A stretch of 41,696 bases of DNA from assembly GCF_039545135.1 (NCBI RefSeq), contig NZ_BAABRU010000031.1, forward strand, positions 1 to 41,696, in the 5' to 3' direction. The DNA comes from Herpetosiphon gulosus (GTDB taxonomy: Bacteria; Chloroflexota; Chloroflexia; Chloroflexales; Herpetosiphonaceae). The notes under the pieces are model-generated. The model saw nothing but the letters and a program-made list of their open reading frames with translations, ran no database searches and was not told where the DNA came from. Below are positions 6,616 through 15,537 of this stretch, in pieces (the first letter of the stretch is position 1; each line of letters opens with the position of its first letter). The translations under genes were made by a program, and so were the position numbers.

Positions 6616-8711
6616 TCGTCGTCATCACTTGCTGTTGAAGCCAAGGCACAGGGATACACCGCAGTTGCCCCAGCTTCTTTTAATAATTTGGCAACGATGG
6701 TCAATGTCCAGCGTGAATCAACAATATCATCAATTAATAACACTGGCTCAGCCTTCCATTCTACTATCTTGAAGGCATTAAGCACATTCATTTGTTGATA
6801 AAAAGCATTGTGCTGGGATTTCTGTGGCTCATTATTGCGGATTTTGACAACCGCTGCAAGCCATGGTAAGCCCAGTTTCTGGCCTACTCGTTGGGCAAAA
6901 TCTTCAACTAAATGGAGATTTCTGGTCGAAGGAATCGATGCAACCCAGGTTGGAAAAGGCTGTGGTTGCCAGCGCTGTTGAATCATTTCTACGAGGGCAT
7001 CGACTAGATCATCGCGAAAATGGCCTTGCTTTTTATCGTGGCTAACCATTGCGCCCCAACCAGCATGGCCCCAACGGGCTAAAACCCGACCTGGTTCTGC
7101 TCGCAAATGCTCAGGAAGGCTTGCCAGTTGGCGATAGGCACTTGGAATATTGGGAGCAGCAATTTTTCTTGGTTCTAATACTTGTTCCGAGTGCCGGAGA
7201 AACCGCGCTGCTTGGTTGATTAAATTGGGTGATGGCTGATTGCCCAATAATCTGCCACGACAGTTGGCACAGCGCCCACAATCATTACTTTGTGCATCAT
7301 CAAGGGCTTCAGCCAAATGGCGCATCAAGCAGTTTGGCGTATCAACATAGGTTTGAATTGCTTGCCATTCTTGGATACGCCGCTGATTCAGGCGCTCGAT
7401 TTTGGCCTGATCAAGCTGATAGTTGCTGGCGTTGATTGTTGTATACCATTTTTTTTGATTGTAGATGACTGGTGGTTTGGCTTCCACCGACAAAAATTTT
7501 AGAGCATGCTCCAGTTTGCCTCGACGTATATTAATTTTTTGAAGAATCTGATTCAATTTTGCCCCGTCATGCTGATTGATCTCGTGTAAAACTGCCGCAA
7601 TTGTGGCTTGGCTCGGAAAAGCCTCACGCCGAAAATATTCATGAATTGCTGCATCTTCTTCGCCAGCAAGCAAAATACCATAGGCTTGTTCAATGGCGCG
7701 GCCAGCCCGCCCAACTTGCTGATAGTAGGCAATAATCGAGCTGGGCGCTTGATAATGAATTACAAATCCCAAATCTGGCTTATCGTAGCCCATTCCCAAG
7801 GCGCTGGTTGCCACCAAAACTTTGATTTGATTTTGGGCTAAACGTTTTTCAAAATTGGCGCGAGTCTCTGCATCTAACCCAGCATGATAAGCACAAGCAC
7901 TAAGCTTGTGTTGATTAAGCCAAGTCGTAACGTGCTCAGTATCGGCGTGAGTTAGGGTATAGATAATGCCTGTGCCCGGTAATTGAGGCAAGTAGTGGGC
8001 CAACCATGCCAAGCGGCTCGCAGCATCAGGCAAGCGAATGGTTTGCAAACTCAGGCTTTCACGCATCAAAGGGCCACGTTCAACCACAAAATTCCCTAAA
8101 TGTTGGCGAATATCATCAATTACGCGCTGGTTGGCAGTGGCAGTCGTGGCTAAAATTGGCAAATTTTTTGGCATTACTTGGAGTGTTTGAACAATGCGGC
8201 GATAGTCGGGGCGAAAATCATGGCCCCAATCAGAAATACAATGGGCCTCATCAATCACCAACAAGCCAATTTGCTGACTAATTGGCAACAGCACCTCTTC
8301 CATAAAGGCTTCATTGGCAAAACGCTCAGGGGCAATCAACAATACATCAACTTGATTTTGGCGCACACTGGTCTTTATGGTGACCCAATCGTCGGGATTG
8401 CTTGAATTAATACTGACGGCAGTTAAGCCAAAGCGTTGAGCGGCTTCAATTTGATTGTGAATTAATGCTAATAAGGGTGAAATAATCAGGGTCATTTTGC
8501 CACGTTGCTGGCGGATATGTTGGGCTGCGATAAAATAGACCCAGCTTTTGCCCCAACCTGTGCGCTGCACCACCAGCAGTTGTTGATTGTCATTAATCAG
8601 CCGATCGATTGCCGACCATTGCCCATCACGAAAGCTGGCAGTAGGGTTATTTAATGATCGCCGTAGTTGCTCAAGTGCTCCATCGTAGCTTAACTCCGCA
8701 GTAATGTGCAT
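6612..8711 (-). CDS. RecQ-like DNA helicase fused to a phosphoribosyltransferase-like domain
   Basis: Protein of 699 residues from the ATG at 8711, which has GGAG eight bases upstream; a TTG 30 bases earlier is less likely. Helicase motifs: RTGWGKS at 50-56 (ATP binding), SPLLALIHNQ, DEAH at 154-157 with CISDWGHDFRP, ATTATA, and ATSALGMGYDKPD followed by QQVGRAGR. A zinc site follows (CLMRHLAEA...CGRCANC, near 460-483). The C-terminal 130 residues resemble a type I phosphoribosyltransferase: LLIDDIVDSRWT at about 658-669 matches the PRPP-binding loop, with DSRWT replacing the usual TGAT. Unwinding of DNA is well supported; the role of the PRTase-like part is unknown. Coupled by a 4-bp overlap to the dprA-like gene. 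Confidence 0.88.
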   Translation of the reverse strand: MHITAELSYDGALEQLRRSLNNPTASFRDGQWSAIDRLINDNQQLLVVQRTGWGKSWVYFIAAQHIRQQRGKMTLIISPLLALIHNQIEAAQRFGLTAVSINSSNPDDWVTIKTSVRQNQVDVLLIAPERFANEAFMEEVLLPISQQIGLLVIDEAHCISDWGHDFRPDYRRIVQTLQVMPKNLPILATTATANQRVIDDIRQHLGNFVVERGPLMRESLSLQTIRLPDAASRLAWLAHYLPQLPGTGIIYTLTHADTEHVTTWLNQHKLSACAYHAGLDAETRANFEKRLAQNQIKVLVATSALGMGYDKPDLGFVIHYQAPSSIIAYYQQVGRAGRAIEQAYGILLAGEEDAAIHEYFRREAFPSQATIAAVLHEINQHDGAKLNQILQKINIRRGKLEHALKFLSVEAKPPVIYNQKKWYTTINASNYQLDQAKIERLNQRRIQEWQAIQTYVDTPNCLMRHLAEALDDAQSNDCGRCANCRGRLLGNQPSPNLINQAARFLRHSEQVLEPRKIAAPNIPSAYRQLASLPEHLRAEPGRVLARWGHAGWGAMVSHDKKQGHFRDDLVDALVEMIQQRWQPQPFPTWVASIPSTRNLHLVEDFAQRVGQKLGLPWLAAVVKIRNNEPQKSQHNAFYQQMNVLNAFKIVEWKAEPVLLIDDIVDSRWTLTIVAKLLKEAGATAVYPCALASTASDDDE

Positions 8712-8799
8712 TAACAGTGCTCCAATCTCAAGTGATAACAATCCGTTACAGCGGCATTAGTATACAAGAGATTGCAGCATCTAGTTAATCGGATTTAGT

Positions 8800-10983
8800 T
8801 TAGAACTTGGCAGTTTGCATCAGGCTAATAATGTCGTCGATGGTTTGGCTTGCGCCAGTTTGTTTGAGGTTTGCCAAGCGTTCATTACCTAGTATGGTGC
8901 TTAATTCAGTTTCGAGCATCGTTTGCTGGCGCTCGTCATACCACAGCGGGGTTAATTGCAATTCGCTGAACAATGCACTGGCATAGCCCCAAGCGAGTGC
9001 CGCTGCTTCAGCCAAACCTGCTTTGAGCAAGATTTCGCTGGCAGTTTTGGCTCCAACCAACATGCCAATTTTGGCTTGGGCATTCTTGCGTAAAATCAAC
9101 GCTTCAACCAGGCAATCCCGCGCTCGCTCGAAGCGACCTTGGCCACCTAAACAAGCAGCTAAGTTGGTCAGAAAATAGCCCAAACCATTGTAATCACGAT
9201 TATCACGACAAAGCGCTAAGCCCTCTTCTAGCAAGGGTTCGGCCTCAGCATAACGATATTCGAGAATTTCAATCAAGGCCAAGTTGCTCAGCGGCATGGT
9301 CAGATTGAAGGGATTATTGGCTGGGCGGAATAATGCTAAAACTTCAGCATAAATTTGGCGTGCTGCCGCCAAATTACCGCGATCAATCTCAACCAAGCCC
9401 AAATTGTTGAGCGTAATTCCCAGCATGGTTTGATCATCGAGGGTGCGATAGATCGCCAAGGCTTGCTCAAAATAGGCGCTGGCTGGTTGATGCAAGCCTT
9501 GTTCATAGGCCACCAAGCCCATCGTATTGAGGAGCCGAGCAGTTTCGGCTTGGTTGGTTGATTCGATTGCTAAGGCTGCTTCAAGATAGTGTTTGGCTTC
9601 TTGATAGCAGCTTTGCGACCAAGCCATACCTGCCGCAGCACCCAATGCTGGCCGAACAATTGTGGGTTCGGCATTAGCTTGATGTTCTAATGCGGCGGTG
9701 ATCCAGCGGCGGCCTTCAGTGAGGTAGCCTTGGCGTACCCAAAACATGACCAAATTGCTGCTTAATTGCAAGGCTAAGTTGGCTTCGTTATGGCTCAAAG
9801 CCCATTGAATCGCTGAACGAATATTGTGAATTTCGCTGAGCAACCGATTTGTCCAGTATTCATGCTTGGAGCCGCCCAACTCAGCTTTGGCGGTTATGCT
9901 CAAATCACGGTAATACTGCGCGTGATACAGATCGATCTGATGGGCTTCTTTGCGTTTGCGCAAACGCTGGTGGGCATATTCACGCACTGCATCAAGCATA
10001 ATGTAGCGTGCTTGCTGGCCGGGCATGGTTTCTTCCAAGAGCAAATGTTTTTGCTTCAAGCTGGTAATGCCAGTATCAACAGCGGTCGCGAATTCGCCAA
10101 CTGTTTGATAGAGCGCCATCACTGCATCGTTGGAGCAACCGCCAATAAACGCGCCCAAGCGGCTAAATAAGGTTTGTTGCGGCGCTGACAAACGGCTGAA
10201 ACACCAATCAAGCACTGGGTAGAGCACATGGTGGCGGGCTGGTTTGGCAATCGTTGCGCCTCGGCCAAGCGCCAAATAATTGCGCACGAGCAATAGCAAA
10301 TCGGTCGGCGAGAGCGCCGAACTATGGGCAGCAATTAATTCAATCGCCAAGGGCAAGCCATGTAGTAGCCGACAAATTTCGACCACAGCCTTGGCTTGAG
10401 TATCGGTCAAAACAAAGCGCGGCTGAATCGCCTGCATGCGATCAACAAACAAGGCAATCGCTGAATATTCTAATAACTGGTTGGCTGGTAAATTGGACTG
10501 CTCGGGCACTTCGAGTGGTGGTACGCTAAACTCATATTCATCAGCCAAGCCCAACGCAACTTGGCTCGTTACCATAAATTGAGCTTGATCAGTGCGTTCG
10601 ATCAGCAATTTAAGTTCATCAGCAGCGCGTTTGACCTGCTCGAAATTATCGAGAATTAACAGCACCCGCTTGCCGCGCAGAAAATTCACCACGCTATCGA
10701 GCAACGATTGATTGGCTGTTTCATGCACGCCCAAGGTATGGGCAATGGTTGGTAGCACAAATACCGCATCATCAACTGGCGCTAAATTGATAAAATAGCA
10801 ACCATCAGTAAAACTATCGCGGATAGTTTCGGTAGCTTCAAGCCCCAGCCGGGTTTTGCCAGTGCCACTCGCGCCGATCAAGCTCACAAGCCGATGCGCT
10901 TGCTCTTGAAAGAGGGCAGCTAAGGCAGCAACCACACGGTTTCGGCCAATTAAGCGGGTCGAATACTGGGGAAGATGATGCAT
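8800..10983 (-). CDS. STAND-type ATPase with TPR repeats (signalling or regulatory)
   Basis: Protein of 727 residues from the ATG at 10983, supported by GGAG six bases upstream. The N-terminal half is an NB-ARC-like P-loop ATPase: LIGR at 11-14, Walker A GASGTGKT at 37-44, Walker B LLILDNFE at 108-115, then GLPLAIEL and a winged-helix region with LDAVREYA. From about 410 to 690 there are TPR-like helical hairpins, with phrases such as LNNLGLVEIDRGNLAAARQIY. Proteins of this build switch on ligand binding and assemble into larger complexes. No N- or C-terminal DNA-binding (LuxR or SARP) or enzymatic effector domain is visible, so it may act through protein partners. It has its own promoter and an inverted repeat upstream. 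Confidence 0.8.
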   Translation of the reverse strand: MHHLPQYSTRLIGRNRVVAALAALFQEQAHRLVSLIGASGTGKTRLGLEATETIRDSFTDGCYFINLAPVDDAVFVLPTIAHTLGVHETANQSLLDSVVNFLRGKRVLLILDNFEQVKRAADELKLLIERTDQAQFMVTSQVALGLADEYEFSVPPLEVPEQSNLPANQLLEYSAIALFVDRMQAIQPRFVLTDTQAKAVVEICRLLHGLPLAIELIAAHSSALSPTDLLLLVRNYLALGRGATIAKPARHHVLYPVLDWCFSRLSAPQQTLFSRLGAFIGGCSNDAVMALYQTVGEFATAVDTGITSLKQKHLLLEETMPGQQARYIMLDAVREYAHQRLRKRKEAHQIDLYHAQYYRDLSITAKAELGGSKHEYWTNRLLSEIHNIRSAIQWALSHNEANLALQLSSNLVMFWVRQGYLTEGRRWITAALEHQANAEPTIVRPALGAAAGMAWSQSCYQEAKHYLEAALAIESTNQAETARLLNTMGLVAYEQGLHQPASAYFEQALAIYRTLDDQTMLGITLNNLGLVEIDRGNLAAARQIYAEVLALFRPANNPFNLTMPLSNLALIEILEYRYAEAEPLLEEGLALCRDNRDYNGLGYFLTNLAACLGGQGRFERARDCLVEALILRKNAQAKIGMLVGAKTASEILLKAGLAEAAALAWGYASALFSELQLTPLWYDERQQTMLETELSTILGNERLANLKQTGASQTIDDIISLMQTAKF

Positions 10984-11079
10984 GGCAAACTCCAGTATGC
11001 TAATGTGGGGTATCGGGCAGGCTGTAGTCAGCATTGATGAGTCGTTGGACTGATGATTGATGGCAAGCTCGGGTATTTA

Positions 11080-11118
11080 ATTATACCGCGAGAATTGCCA
11101 AAATTCATGGCGAATTTT
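11080..11118 (-). promoter_or_regulatory. Promoter and inverted repeat upstream of the STAND ATPase gene
   Basis: On the minus strand a perfect TATAAT lies at 11085-11080. Upstream, at 11118-11100, AAAATTC and GAATTTT form a 7-bp inverted repeat with a 5-base spacer. This covers the expected -35 position, where a repressor or activator would bind. The -35 hexamer itself is poor, which suits a regulated promoter. Expected transcript start is near 11073, about 90 bases before the ATG. Confidence 0.45.
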
Positions 11119-11371
11119 CGGTACTATCTAGTTACTGAACTGAAATAGGGGCAAAATGGGATCACATGCAGAGGTTTTTATATTTTATTATCGGGCTTGT
11201 TGCTAAAAACATCGGGCGGGTGCTATCAGTCGATTGCACCCGCCCGTGTTTGCTGTGTGGAGAGGTCTGGCATAAGGGAAACCGTGCAGCCTGCAAAAAA
11301 GATACGGCTCTTGATCCAGATTCTCGAAAGATCCCCCCAAGGGGTGATAAAATAGGCCTAACCTGCTGGTT
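11119..11371. other. Intergenic region between STAND ATPase and HtrA genes
   Basis: With the promoter region above, this completes a gap of about 390 bases (10984-11371) without a gene. It holds the terminator described separately (11205-11246). The stretch 11250-11371 has purine-rich patches and a small CCCC-AA-GGGG repeat near 11335, but I see no coding frame and could not match it to a riboswitch class. Confidence 0.4.
11205..11246 (-). terminator. Rho-independent terminator of the HtrA gene
   Basis: A perfect 11-bp GC-rich stem (11213-11223 with 11236-11246, 12-base loop) is followed on the minus strand by AT and then GTTTTT at 11210-11205. It lies about 125 bases downstream of the protease stop codon, in the right orientation for it. 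Confidence 0.8.
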
Positions 11372-12571
11372 TTAAGGGCGTGCCCCCAAGGTTACCTCGA
11401 TCGTTTGCTCTTCATCCCCCCGAATGATCGTCAAAATGACCTTATCGCCAACCCGCGAATCGTTGATATGAGCAATCAGATCGTCGCTTGAGCGAATAAT
11501 CTCGCCGTTGAAGGCGGTCACGATGTCGCTATCAATAATTAATGCAGAACCTTCAACTTGAATGCTCGTTGTGCCCAAGCGAATTCCAGCTTGATCAGCG
11601 GGGCCATCGACAACCACATTGGTGACCAACGCGCCTTGGCTGACTGGTAATTTCAATTCTTGAGCCAATTGGGCGCTGATTGTTAGCATGCTCACGCCAA
11701 GGTAGGCTGAATCGTGTTTGCCAGTTTTAATCAAATCATCAACAATAATTTTAACTGTGTTGGCAGGCACTGCATAGCCAACTCCGGCAAAGGCTGGGGC
11801 AGCGGTTGGGTCACTCACCCGAATCGCGGTGTTGATCCCAATCACTTCGCCTTTACTATTGAGCAATGGCCCGCCGCTATTGCCTGGGTTGATTGCTGCA
11901 TCGGTCTGAATAATTCGGCTGATGCGAAATTGACCACCATTAGCAAGGGTACGACCTGGCAACGAACGCCCTTCGACTGCGCTAACAATCCCCAAGGTCA
12001 TAGTATTTTGCAAGCCAAACGGATTGCCAATTGCAATCGTATCTTGCCCAACTTGAACTTCGCGAGAGTTGCCAAACACCATCGGCACAATCTCGCCCAC
12101 GGCTGCGGCATCAACCTTAATCACCGCAACATCGTTATCTTCATCGGCACCGCGCAGGGTGGCTGGCACTTGGCGGCCATCAGCAAAGGTGACGAAAATG
12201 CGGGTTGCACCTTCGATTACATGGTTATTGGTAGCAATATGGCCTTGATCGTCAACCAAAAAGCCTGAGCCAAGCGCCTCGCCAGTCAGATCGTCACTGC
12301 CCTCACCGACAACTTCGGTATCGATGCTGACAACTGCTGGGCCAACTCGTTTATACAAATCGATTCGCGCTTGTTCGTCGCTCAAATCATTGCTTGGGGC
12401 TTCGCTCAAGGCACTAACCGGAACTGGCGTTGCTTCAACTGAAAGACTCGAATCACTATTTGAGCTTTCTTCAACTGGAGCAAAAATCCAAATCAACAGG
12501 CTTGCCACAATACAAAGACTTAGTGGAATAAGAAATGCTGGAATCAAAATACGCATGCTGCGTTGCTTCAT
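11372..12571 (-). CDS. HtrA/DegP-like membrane-anchored serine protease
   Basis: Protein of 399 residues from the ATG at 12571, with AAAGGA eight bases upstream. A single membrane helix at about 8-30 anchors it, followed by an acidic and serine-rich linker to about 68. The trypsin-like domain has the complete triad: His117 in NNHVIEGAT, Asp147 in DNDVAVIK, and Ser232 in NPGNSGGPLL. One PDZ domain follows (about 295-395, containing GPADQAGI). This is the S1C family, which degrades or refolds damaged proteins outside the membrane under envelope stress. One PDZ domain and a membrane anchor fit the HtrA/DegS-like layout rather than DegP. It is divergent from the penicillin-binding protein gene, which suits a shared envelope role. 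Confidence 0.93.
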   Translation of the reverse strand: MKQRSMRILIPAFLIPLSLCIVASLLIWIFAPVEESSNSDSSLSVEATPVPVSALSEAPSNDLSDEQARIDLYKRVGPAVVSIDTEVVGEGSDDLTGEALGSGFLVDDQGHIATNNHVIEGATRIFVTFADGRQVPATLRGADEDNDVAVIKVDAAAVGEIVPMVFGNSREVQVGQDTIAIGNPFGLQNTMTLGIVSAVEGRSLPGRTLANGGQFRISRIIQTDAAINPGNSGGPLLNSKGEVIGINTAIRVSDPTAAPAFAGVGYAVPANTVKIIVDDLIKTGKHDSAYLGVSMLTISAQLAQELKLPVSQGALVTNVVVDGPADQAGIRLGTTSIQVEGSALIIDSDIVTAFNGEIIRSSDDLIAHINDSRVGDKVILTIIRGDEEQTIEVTLGARP

Positions 12572-12618
12572 GCAAACCATCCTTTCTGCATAATCACCCG
12601 AAGTTGGTGTAGGCTGCA

Positions 12619-12627
12619 TGCTATAAT
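12619..12627 (+). promoter_or_regulatory. Extended -10 promoter of the penicillin-binding protein gene
   Basis: TGCTATAAT at 12619-12627 is a perfect extended -10 element on the plus strand. No good -35 is found at 17 bases, which is common for extended -10 promoters. Transcription would begin near 12634, giving a leader of about 95 bases that contains the G-tracts and heptamer repeats. The protease gene reads the other way from the same region. Confidence 0.5.
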
Positions 12628-12649
12628 TTTATCGCAAAATCGTTAGCTA

Positions 12650-12673
12650 GGGGTCAGGGGTTAGGGGTTAGGG
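12650..12673 (+). repeat. Four telomere-like G-tracts (potential G-quadruplex)
   Basis: GGGG, GGGG, GGGG and GGG runs separated by TCA, TTA and TTA meet the pattern for an intramolecular G-quadruplex. They are on the coding strand, inside the predicted leader of the penicillin-binding protein mRNA. Related TCAGGG-type sequences occur in other gaps of this window. Confidence 0.7.
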
Positions 12674-12688
12674 TTCAATTAAGGCTAA

Positions 12689-12716
12689 AATAGCCAATAG
12701 CCAATAGCCAATAGCC
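12689..12716 (+). repeat. Tandem heptamer AATAGCC, four perfect copies
   Basis: Four uninterrupted copies of AATAGCC end 13 bases before the ATG of the penicillin-binding protein gene, where a ribosome site would be expected. Copy number at such perfect short repeats can change by slippage. The reverse complement, TTGGCTA, is a theme repeated in the gaps near 21300 and 23990. Confidence 0.9.
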
Positions 12717-12729
12717 ACAAAATAAAACT

Positions 12730-15537
12730 ATGGCACAATCAAACAGTAATCAAACTCAATTAACTCCACGCCAAGAGCGGCGGTTGGCGCGGGTTGCCCG
12801 TCGTCAAGCTCGCCCATGGTGGCTCAAAGCACTCATCCTGCTGGTTGAACTGCTGCTCATTGGCGTATTTTGCGTGCTTGCGGCAGGCTTGGGCGGTTAT
12901 TGGTATTTTAGCCGTAATCTGCCCTCAATTGATAATTTGGGTACGCATCGCGCCTTTGAAACCACCAAATTATATGCCCGCGATGGCACAACCTTGCTGT
13001 ATGAAATTTTCGATCCCAATGCAGGTCAGCGCACAGTCGTGCCATTCAGCGCCTTTTCTGAAAACCTAAAACAGGCCACAATTGCGGTCGAAGACAGTAA
13101 TTTTTATACCAATCCTGGAGTCAATTTGCCCTCGATCGCCCGTGCCGCGCTGGCCAATTTGACTGATCAAGAATCCGGTCAAGGTGGCGCATCAACCATT
13201 ACCCAGCAATTGGTGCGCAATGTGTTACTCTCGCCCGAAGAACGTAGCCAGCAAACGCCGCAACGGAAAATTCGCGAGGCAATTTTGGCCTATCAAATTA
13301 GCCAACGTTACTCCAAAGATCAAATTTTGGCCTTGTATTTGAATGAAATTCCCTATGGCAATAATGCCTATGGCGCTGAGGCTGCTGCCCAAGCCTATTT
13401 TGGGGTTAGCGTAAGCGATTTGAGTTTGGCCCAAGCAGCGATGTTGGCTGGCTTGCCTCAATCGCCGTCGCAACTTGATCCGTTAATTAATGCCGATGCA
13501 GCCAAAAAACGCCAAGAAATTGTCTTGGCGGCGATGGTTCGCAATGGGGTGATTACGCCGCAACAGGCTGAGCAAGCTTTTGCTGAGGTGTTGTATGTCA
13601 AGCCAGCCCAAGTTAATTTAACCGCGCCGCATTTTGTATTTTATGTGCGCGAATTGCTTGAAGCTCGCTACGGCCCTGAATTACTCTACCGCGGCGGATT
13701 GCGGGTCACCACCACGCTTGATCCACATTGGCAAGCGGTTGCTCAACAAGAGGTGCAACAGCGAATTAGCGAAATTTCCCAGCAAAATGCTACCAATGGC
13801 TCGGTTGTGATGCTTGATCGCAAAACCAACCAAGTGCTGGCGTTGGTTGGTTCAGCCGATTACAACAACACGGCGATTGATGGTCAAGTTAATGTGGCGT
13901 TGGCCGAACGGCAACCTGGCTCAGCGCTCAAACCGTTTGTCTATGCAGCAGCCATGCTGCGCGATTGGACTGCCGCCAGCGTGCTGTGGGATGTGCCAAC
14001 CGAATATCGTTTTGCAGGCGGCGAAGTCTATGCGCCCAAAAATTATGATCGCAGCTTTCACGGCCCAGTTTCAATTCGGGTTGCATTGGCCAATTCATTC
14101 AATGTGCCAGCAGTCAAAACCCTCGATCATGTCGGCATTGATGAGTTTTTGCGCCTGATGCAGCGGGTTGGCATCAGCACCTTAGATGATCGCCCACGCT
14201 ATGGGCTTTCGTTGGCGCTGGGTGGTGGCGAGGTTAAGCTGCTCGAATTGACCACAGCCTACAGCGTTTTTGCCAATGAAGGTAATTATCGGCCCGCTTC
14301 GACGATTTTGAAGGTGGTCAATACCCGTGGTGAGGTGCTTGAGGCGTGGAGCGAACCACCAAAACAAGCGGTGCTCGGCCCTGATGGCAATGGCTTAGCC
14401 TTTATTATATCGAGCATGCTCAGCGATAACAAAGCCCGCGAATGGATGTTTGGGCCAGATAATGCCATGGAATTACCTAATGATCGGCCTGCAGCGGTCA
14501 AAACTGGCACCACCGACGACGACCGCGATAGCTGGACGGTTGGCTATACGCCGAGTGTGGTAATTGGCGCGTGGGTCGGCAATAGCGATAATAGCCCGAT
14601 GCAAGCAGTCCCAGGCTCGTTTGGCGCGGCGGTAATTTGGAATCGGCTGATGACCAAATATCACGAAGGCTTGCCGATTGAGCAATTTACTCCGCCTTCA
14701 AATGTTTCCGAGCATGAAGTCTGTATTCCAACTGGCACCAAGCCATCAGCCGCCTGCCCCAATATTCGCACTGAATATTTTGTCAATGGCACCGAGCCTG
14801 TCGAAACCGAAAACGTCTATCGCACGGTGCGGATTGGGCCAAGTGGCGATTGCGTGGCGCTGCCCAATCAGCCAGGCGAAGATCGAGTTTTTGCAATCTA
14901 TCCCGATGAGGCGGGCAATTGGGGCGAAACTGGCGGCTTAGGCACTCCGCCAACCAAGCCTTGCCCGTTGGTAAATTCGACCAATGCTGGCGGTGCGAAT
15001 GTGGCAATTGCCTTGATCGAGCCAAGTGATGGAGCGGCATTGGCCTCGCCAATTCGTATTCGCGGCAGTGCTGCAGGCGATTACAGCGTGGCCTGGGGTA
15101 CTGGCACAAATCCAGGCAGTTGGACGACCATTATCGAAGGCTTTGGCGGCATTTCCAATGGCTTATTGGCAATGTGGAACGCTGATGGCTTGCCTGAGGG
15201 AGCCTATAGCCTGCGTTTGTTAGTCAAACAAAGCAACGGCATGAACGAGCAGCGTGTGACAATCTACCTTGATCGAACTACGCCAACGATCTCAATCAAT
15301 GTGCCAGCCTCGGCCTTGCGCGGCCAACCACTGCAATTCCAAGCCACAGCCCAAGATGATCGTCAGATGGCCAAAGTCGAGTGGACGGTCAATGGCGAAG
15401 TTTTTCTGCGTGATCAAGCACCGTATAGTCTTGATTTCAGCCCAACGCAAGCTGGAACCTATCGGGTTGTGGCCACGGCGATCGATCAAGCAGGCAACCG
15501 CGCAACCAGCAGTGTCAGTGTCTTGAGCGTTAAATAA
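12730..15537 (+). CDS. Class A penicillin-binding protein (transglycosylase-transpeptidase)
   Basis: Protein of 935 residues that polymerises and cross-links peptidoglycan. After a basic N-terminus there is a membrane helix at about 34-58. The GT51 domain has its catalytic Glu121 in VEDSNFY, then GGASTITQQLVRN and REAILA...LALYLNEIPYGN. In the first motif the usual His is Asn (NPG), a variant I believe is common in this phylum. The transpeptidase domain has SALK (Ser398, Lys401), SFN (456-458) and KTGTT (from 591). The tail has two beta-rich Ig-like segments, about 757-850 and 855-935, perhaps for wall or glycan binding. No Shine-Dalgarno sequence precedes the ATG; four heptamer repeats stand there instead. 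Confidence 0.93.
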   Translation: MAQSNSNQTQLTPRQERRLARVARRQARPWWLKALILLVELLLIGVFCVLAAGLGGYWYFSRNLPSIDNLGTHRAFETTKLYARDGTTLLYEIFDPNAGQRTVVPFSAFSENLKQATIAVEDSNFYTNPGVNLPSIARAALANLTDQESGQGGASTITQQLVRNVLLSPEERSQQTPQRKIREAILAYQISQRYSKDQILALYLNEIPYGNNAYGAEAAAQAYFGVSVSDLSLAQAAMLAGLPQSPSQLDPLINADAAKKRQEIVLAAMVRNGVITPQQAEQAFAEVLYVKPAQVNLTAPHFVFYVRELLEARYGPELLYRGGLRVTTTLDPHWQAVAQQEVQQRISEISQQNATNGSVVMLDRKTNQVLALVGSADYNNTAIDGQVNVALAERQPGSALKPFVYAAAMLRDWTAASVLWDVPTEYRFAGGEVYAPKNYDRSFHGPVSIRVALANSFNVPAVKTLDHVGIDEFLRLMQRVGISTLDDRPRYGLSLALGGGEVKLLELTTAYSVFANEGNYRPASTILKVVNTRGEVLEAWSEPPKQAVLGPDGNGLAFIISSMLSDNKAREWMFGPDNAMELPNDRPAAVKTGTTDDDRDSWTVGYTPSVVIGAWVGNSDNSPMQAVPGSFGAAVIWNRLMTKYHEGLPIEQFTPPSNVSEHEVCIPTGTKPSAACPNIRTEYFVNGTEPVETENVYRTVRIGPSGDCVALPNQPGEDRVFAIYPDEAGNWGETGGLGTPPTKPCPLVNSTNAGGANVAIALIEPSDGAALASPIRIRGSAAGDYSVAWGTGTNPGSWTTIIEGFGGISNGLLAMWNADGLPEGAYSLRLLVKQSNGMNEQRVTIYLDRTTPTISINVPASALRGQPLQFQATAQDDRQMAKVEWTVNGEVFLRDQAPYSLDFSPTQAGTYRVVATAIDQAGNRATSSVSVLSVK

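Noticed and set aside
11250-11371. Possible riboswitch or structured RNA between the STAND and HtrA genes
   Set aside because: Some purine-rich loops looked suggestive, but I could not match conserved cores of cobalamin, TPP, guanidine or cyclic-di-GMP classes, and it lies downstream of the protease gene, not before a gene start.
12689-12716. Tandem repeats as a CRISPR array
   Set aside because: Units are seven bases with no spacers; no cas genes in the window.
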